64,000 nucleotides of DNA from Cyanobacteriota bacterium (GTDB lineage Bacteria > Cyanobacteriota > Cyanobacteriia > PCC-6307 > Cyanobiaceae), in the NCBI GenBank assembly GCA_026389315.1, contig JAPLIC010000061.1, positions 99,349-163,348 on the forward strand, read 5' to 3'. Below, piece by piece: positions 59,667-64,000 of the stretch (positions are counted from its first letter, which is position 1; every line of letters begins with the position of its first letter). A model generated the notes under the pieces. It was not told the origin of the DNA. It saw nothing but the letters and a program-made list of their open reading frames with translations, and did not search any database. A program made the position numbers and the translations under genes.

Positions 59667-60516
59667 CAGCGGGGGGCGCGAACGCCGCAGCGGGAATAGC
59701 CGGATTCAAGCCGGCCGCCAGGGCGAGCCAGCGGCTGGGGGAGAGGTCCTGGGGCCGGGCCGCCAAATCGACACCGGCGGCCCCGGCCACGAACTGCAAC
59801 TGTTCGGGAGGCAGCAGACCGGCAAGGGTGTTGCGCAGCATCTTGCGCCGCGAGGCGAAACAACGCCGCAGCAGCTGATCGAGAACCGCGGCCCCTGCGG
59901 CGGCCAGGCGGTAGTCAGGGGCAAACGGTTCGATCAGCAGGACCTCCGAATCGACCTTCGGGGGTGGCTTGAAACAACGGGGCGGCACCGGGCAGACCAA
60001 ACGGCAGTGGCCCAGCAGCTGCATGCGCACACTCAGGGCCCCATAGGCCGACGTTCCCGGTCGGGCCCGGATGCGCTCACCCACCTCCCGCTGCACCAGC
60101 AACACCAAGCGCTCGAAGGGGGGGGTCAACGGAGCCTCCAGGCGGCCCACCAGCCTCTGCAGCAGGGGGCCAGTGATGTTGTACGGGATGTTGGCCACCA
60201 CCTTGGTGCAGGCCCTGGGGCCCTGGCGCTCGATCGGTACCCGCAGCGCATCGCCCTCGATCAACTGGAAGCGGGGGTCCGGGCCGAAGCGCTGCTTCAG
60301 GCCAGCGACCAGATCCCGATCCAGTTCGATCGCCTCCAGGACCGCCAGATCGCAAGCCAGCAACCGCTCGGTGAGGGCGCCGCGCCCGGGCCCCACCTCC
60401 AGCACCCGATCGCGGGGTTGCAGGGCCGCCGCCGCCACAATCTGATCGAGCACGGCGGCATTGATGAGCCAATGTTGGCCGAAGCGATGCCGGGCACGGT
60501 GGCCGCTGAAGGTCAT
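59659..60516 (-). CDS. rsmA: 16S rRNA (adenine1518-N6/adenine1519-N6)-dimethyltransferase
   Basis: [52 protein letters not shown]; start trimmed from 60951. Confidence 0.94.
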   Translation of the reverse strand: MTFSGHRARHRFGQHWLINAAVLDQIVAAAALQPRDRVLEVGPGRGALTERLLACDLAVLEAIELDRDLVAGLKQRFGPDPRFQLIEGDALRVPIERQGPRACTKVVANIPYNITGPLLQRLVGRLEAPLTPPFERLVLLVQREVGERIRARPGTSAYGALSVRMQLLGHCRLVCPVPPRCFKPPPKVDSEVLLIEPFAPDYRLAAAGAAVLDQLLRRCFASRRKMLRNTLAGLLPPEQLQFVAGAAGVDLAARPQDLSPSRWLALAAGLNPAIPAAAFAPPADG

Positions 60517-60564
60517 CGAGACCACCTGCGCACAGACTTCCACATTGCCTGTCCCCCTGCTGCC

Positions 60565-60927
60565 ATGACCTCCTGCCCCCCCATGGATGTCCCAGGCCGC
60601 AAGGGCCCTGGAGTCCAGGGCCGTCCCAGCCCCGGCGGCCCGGGGTTCCGCGCTCGGACCCTGGCCCTCGCCCTGGCCGCCCTGGCCGCCTGGCCGCTGG
60701 CGGCCCGGGCGCAACCCAGCCGCACGGCCGAATCGATCTGGAGCCAGGAGGACGCCAGCCAACGGGCCCTGCAGCTCGTGCCCGCTGGCGCCCGGGTGGA
60801 GAGCACGGCCTGCCAGGAGATCGGCGTCGGCAGCATGGGAGGCCTGCCCCGTTTTCGCTGCACGGTGCGCTTCAGCCCCGGTGGGGTCAGCCCCGGTGGG
60901 GTCAGCCCCGGTGGGGCCAGCCCCTGA
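60565..60927 (+). CDS. secreted hypothetical protein with C-terminal SPGGV repeats
   Basis: ATG at 60565 in ORF 59335..60927; signal peptide ALALAALAAWPLAARA|QPS. Confidence 0.6.
   Translation: MTSCPPMDVPGRKGPGVQGRPSPGGPGFRARTLALALAALAAWPLAARAQPSRTAESIWSQEDASQRALQLVPAGARVESTACQEIGVGSMGGLPRFRCTVRFSPGGVSPGGVSPGGASP
60873..60922 (+). repeat. 3 tandem copies of a 15-bp unit (cagccccggtggggt)
   Basis: cagccccggtggggt cagccccggtggggt cagccccggtggggc cagcccc, read directly. Confidence 0.85.
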
Positions 60928-60951
60928 ACGGCCGCTTGGCGGGGCCCGCAT

Positions 60952-61314
60952 TCAGCCCAGCCGGATCCAGCGCACCGGACCCGAGCGGGGGGGCAAGGGC
61001 ACCAGGGCCGCCACCTGCTCCACCGGTTTGTCGGCCCAGGCGGGGTGGTCCACCAGCCAGCAATCCCAGGCGCGTTGCAAGCGCAGACGCTTCTGCCAGC
61101 GCAGGGCGGCCGTGCCGCCCCCATCCCGGTCGTTGGCCCCCCGACCCTTGACCTCAACCAACAGCAATCGCCCGGGTTTAGCGACCACCAGATCGAGCTC
61201 CCCCCAGCGGCAGCGCCAGTTGCGCGACACCAGCCGCCAGCCCTTGCCTTGCAAAAGCCTCAGGGCCCGTTGCTCGGCCCAGGCTCCCTGACGTTGGGCC
61301 ACCGTGCGTGGCAC
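60952..61314 (-). CDS. YraN family protein (UPF0102, endonuclease-like)
   Basis: GAWAEQRALRLLQGKGWRLVSRNWRCRWGELDLVVAKPGRLLLVEVKGR; GTG start. Confidence 0.88.
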   Translation of the reverse strand: MPRTVAQRQGAWAEQRALRLLQGKGWRLVSRNWRCRWGELDLVVAKPGRLLLVEVKGRGANDRDGGGTAALRWQKRLRLQRAWDCWLVDHPAWADKPVEQVAALVPLPPRSGPVRWIRLG

Positions 61315-61417
61315 GCTCGGCAATGCAACTGACCCCAGGGTTCCCTGGCATCGCCAGGATGGCTGGGCAGCGGCATGCCGGAGGCGACACACTGGGATCC
61401 AGTCGATCGGCGCCCCC

Positions 61418-61882
61418 ATGAGCTTCGATGCCCGCAGCCGTGAACGGCTGGAGGCCCTCGGCCGCCAGCTGCCCCAAAAACTGCCTTCCCCCGCCCCTGC
61501 CGCACCGACCCCGCCGGGGAACCCGGCCCCCCAGGGTCGCCATCCGCTGGAACTGGAGCGCAATCCGGAGCAACTCTTCCGTGAACTGATGCAAGCCAGC
61601 GCCGATGGCACGGTGCCGCCGCACCTGCTCGATCGATTGCGGCAACTCGAAAGTGGTCCGCAACGCACCGACCTGGCCGGGGCAAGCGACTCCCCGGCAG
61701 GAAGCCCCTCCCGATCCAGCGCCGCCGCCACCCCAGCCGGAGCCGCCGCAGCGCGCCAACCCAAAGGCTCCAGGCGCCGTGCGGGCCAGGGGCCGCTGGG
61801 ACCCCGGCGAGTGGAGGGGGCTGACGCCGAGCTCTACACCTCGTTTCAGCAACTGCTCCTGGAAGACGAGGAACTGGATTAG
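61418..61882 (+). CDS. conserved hypothetical protein, Pro/Ala-rich
   Basis: MSFDARSRERLEALGRQLPQKLPSP...ELERNPEQLFRELMQASADGTVPPHLLDRLRQLE. Confidence 0.6.
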   Translation: MSFDARSRERLEALGRQLPQKLPSPAPAAPTPPGNPAPQGRHPLELERNPEQLFRELMQASADGTVPPHLLDRLRQLESGPQRTDLAGASDSPAGSPSRSSAAATPAGAAAARQPKGSRRRAGQGPLGPRRVEGADAELYTSFQQLLLEDEELD

Positions 61883-61919
61883 GCGCCAGCCCTGGCGGCC
61901 GCTAGCCAACCCGTCATTC

Positions 61920-61933
61920 AGTACAGGTGTACT
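61920..61933 (+). promoter_or_regulatory. LexA/SOS box upstream of umuC
   Basis: AGTACAGGTGTACT, matches the cyanobacterial LexA consensus RGTACNNNDGTWCB. Confidence 0.85.
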
Positions 61934-61958
61934 AAAGTGGCGTGGACTGCCAGGGACC

Positions 61959-63284
61959 ATGGCCAGCGCGATCGTGCTCATCGATGGCAACAACTTCTAT
62001 GCCTCCTGCGAAGCGGTGCTCGACCCAGGGGTCATCGGCAGGCCCCTGGTCGTGCTCTCCAACAACGACGGTTGCATCGTCTCGCGCAGCGCCGAAGCCC
62101 GCGCCCTGGGCATTCCCATGGGAGCGCCCTACTTCCAAGTGCAAAGGCAGCTGCAGCAACACCAGGTGATCGTGCGCAGCTCCAATTACGGCCTTTATGC
62201 CGACATGAGCCAGCGCCTGATGGCCACCCTCGAACCGTGGGTGGAAGAACTGGAGGTTTATTCGATCGATGAGGCCTTCGGGCGACTGCGACGTCCGCCG
62301 GCCCAAGCAGCAGCAGGGGAGCGCCTGGGGAGGCCCCCAGCCAACCCCGACCTGACGGCCTGGGGACAGGCGCTGCGCCAGCGGGTGCGCCGGGATCTGG
62401 GGCTGCCGGTGGCCATCGGCATCGCCCCGACCAAGGTGTTGGCCAAGCTGGCCAATCGCATCGCCAAGCAGGATCCCCAATACCGCCAGCAGGGGGTGTT
62501 CGATCTGGCGGCGGTGGCCGATCCGGACCCCTGGCTGGAAGCGGTGGCCATCGAAGAGGTGTGGGGCATCGGCCGCCAGCTGTCGCGCTGGTGCCGCCTG
62601 CGGGGCATTGCCAATGCCCGCCAACTGCGGGACATGCCGCCGGGCGAACTGCGACGCCGCTGTGGCGTCGTCGGGCTGCGTCTGCAGCTGGAGTTGCGGG
62701 GATCCAGCTGCCTGCCCCTGCTGGAAGCCGCGCCAGCCAAACAGGAAACCTGCGTCAGCCGCAGCTTCAGCACCCCCATCACCACCCGGGCCGAGCTGCG
62801 CGAAGCGGTGGCCACCTACCTCAGCCGCGCCGCCGAAAAACTGCGCCGTCAGCGGCAACTAGCCGGTGCGATCACCGTCTTCGTGCGCAGCAGCCCCTTT
62901 GATGGCACGGTTTTCTACAGCAATGCCGCCACCGTGGTGCTGCCCCTGGCCAGCCAGGACACGGCCGTGCTGCTGAAGGCGGCCCTGCCCCTCACCGACC
63001 AGCTGTTCCGCCCCCACAAACCCCTGCGCAAGGCCGGCGTGCTCTTGCAGGGCCTGCAACCGCAAAGCCTGCTGCAACACCACCTGCTGGCACCGCTGTC
63101 CAGCGAAGAGCAGGCACGACGGCAGGCCCTGCTGGCCGCCGTGGATGGCCTCAACCGGCGCTTCGGCAGCGGCACGCTGCAATGGGCGGCCTGCGGCCTC
63201 AGCCCGGCCTGGACGATGCGACGCTCCCGTCTGTCCCGGGCGGCCACCACCCGGCTCAGCGATGTGCCGGTGGCACGGGCCTGA
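61959..63284 (+). CDS. umuC: Y-family DNA polymerase V catalytic subunit
   Basis: IVLIDGNNFYASCEAVLDPGVIGRPLVVLSNNDGCIVSRSAEARALGIPMGAPYF; YSIDEAFG; ATG 61959. Confidence 0.94.
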   Translation: MASAIVLIDGNNFYASCEAVLDPGVIGRPLVVLSNNDGCIVSRSAEARALGIPMGAPYFQVQRQLQQHQVIVRSSNYGLYADMSQRLMATLEPWVEELEVYSIDEAFGRLRRPPAQAAAGERLGRPPANPDLTAWGQALRQRVRRDLGLPVAIGIAPTKVLAKLANRIAKQDPQYRQQGVFDLAAVADPDPWLEAVAIEEVWGIGRQLSRWCRLRGIANARQLRDMPPGELRRRCGVVGLRLQLELRGSSCLPLLEAAPAKQETCVSRSFSTPITTRAELREAVATYLSRAAEKLRRQRQLAGAITVFVRSSPFDGTVFYSNAATVVLPLASQDTAVLLKAALPLTDQLFRPHKPLRKAGVLLQGLQPQSLLQHHLLAPLSSEEQARRQALLAAVDGLNRRFGSGTLQWAACGLSPAWTMRRSRLSRAATTRLSDVPVARA

Positions 63285-63691
63285 GCGATTCAATAAGCTA
63301 ATCCACCTGGCAATCGGACAAAATCCAAGGGAAAATACCTAGCAAATCAACCAGATAAAGGCAATAATCAAATCCAGACCACCATAATCAAGCAAGAAAA
63401 ATAGAGTATAAAATCAGAAACGCAAGAAATCGCGGCAAGAAATAAAAATAAAAGACTAAAACAAACACAGCGAAAACCTAAAAATCCTGGTTTTTACATA
63501 ATAAAACGCCATAATTAATCCAGCAAGATACAGATAACAACAAAACAGCCGCTCAATAGCTCATGACAAACCCAAAGAAGCTCCCGCAACAACGGATGGA
63601 AGCAGACACATCCCTAACTGGCTTTTTAAGATTTTCTTTCTTTATTGGAAGGCTTTCTGTAACGTGCATACCGCTACGGTGTCAGGGTTGA

Positions 63692-63886
63692 ATGAAACCC
63701 AGCTTTTCAGCCTCCCTAGCCAAGACATTTTGCCTCGGCCTGCTCGTTACCAGCAGCTTGGGCGCCGGGGCGATGCAACCCGCCAGCGCGGCAACCGTGA
63801 CGTGTGCAGCCATTGAGGCGACCAGCATCGCCATGGGTATTCCGCCTGCTTTCGCAGGAAGAGCAGCGTCCCGTGGAGTGGTGTAA
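63692..63886 (+). pseudogene. short secreted ORF (64 aa): signal peptide followed by an abrupt stop; possible gene remnant
   Basis: MKPSFSASLAKTFCLGLLVTSSLGAGAMQPASAATVTCAAIEATSIAMGIPPAFAGRAASRGVV*. Confidence 0.35.
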
Positions 63887-63898
63887 CTCAGGAGGAGC

Positions 63899-63919
63899 AG
63901 CCCCGGCGTAGCCGGGGCT
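63899..63919. terminator. 9-bp perfect inverted repeat (agccccggc-gta-gccggggct)
   Basis: Read directly; strong GC hairpin after the 64-aa ORF; function undetermined. Confidence 0.5.
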
Positions 63920-64000
63920 GACGGTTCGCCTCCATCAGTTCTCTGCTGTTGCAATGGGTGGGCCGGTCTGTGACCCTGTTTGGAGCACAACCAACAAACC

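Noticed and set aside
59335-60564. N-terminal part of the 530-aa + ORF opposite ispE/rsmA
   Set aside because: Antisense to two confident genes; only the 3' part from ATG 60565 looks genuine.
1-64000. CRISPR arrays, rRNA or tRNA genes
   Set aside because: Scanning the gaps by eye showed no regularly spaced repeats and no clear tRNA cloverleaf or TTCRANNC context; tRNAscan-SE and Infernal should be run to confirm.

Overview
This is a GC-rich, gene-dense chromosomal window from a picocyanobacterium of the Synechococcus/Cyanobium type. The assignment rests on pcyA, apcF, chlP, gun4, psb28, ndhS, glnA with an NtcA-type promoter, and the glpX-hemA-glgC-gnd-pgl cluster. Almost everything is housekeeping or photosynthetic core gene content. 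I see no rRNA, CRISPR array, complete mobile element or convincing tRNA. The most notable non-routine signals are: (1) a degraded SAM-methyltransferase gene that has lost its SAM-binding core and carries a G10 frameshift; (2) a textbook cyanobacterial LexA/SOS box just upstream of a solo umuC; (3) a perfectly spaced NtcA class-II promoter upstream of glnA; (4) two small proteins worth attention, one basic 51-aa protein missing from the ORF track and one 69-aa membrane protein with an ATGA overlap to secF; (5) a compact gun4/psb28 divergent pair; (6) an A-rich tail at the right edge with a truncated secreted ORF and two hairpins; (7) an FHA-PBP fusion; (8) a devBCA-type exporter next to pcyA. 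I found no clear-cut, wholly new multi-gene system. Family calls were made by eye from the translations, and start codons are often uncertain because many ORFs extend upstream into neighbouring genes.
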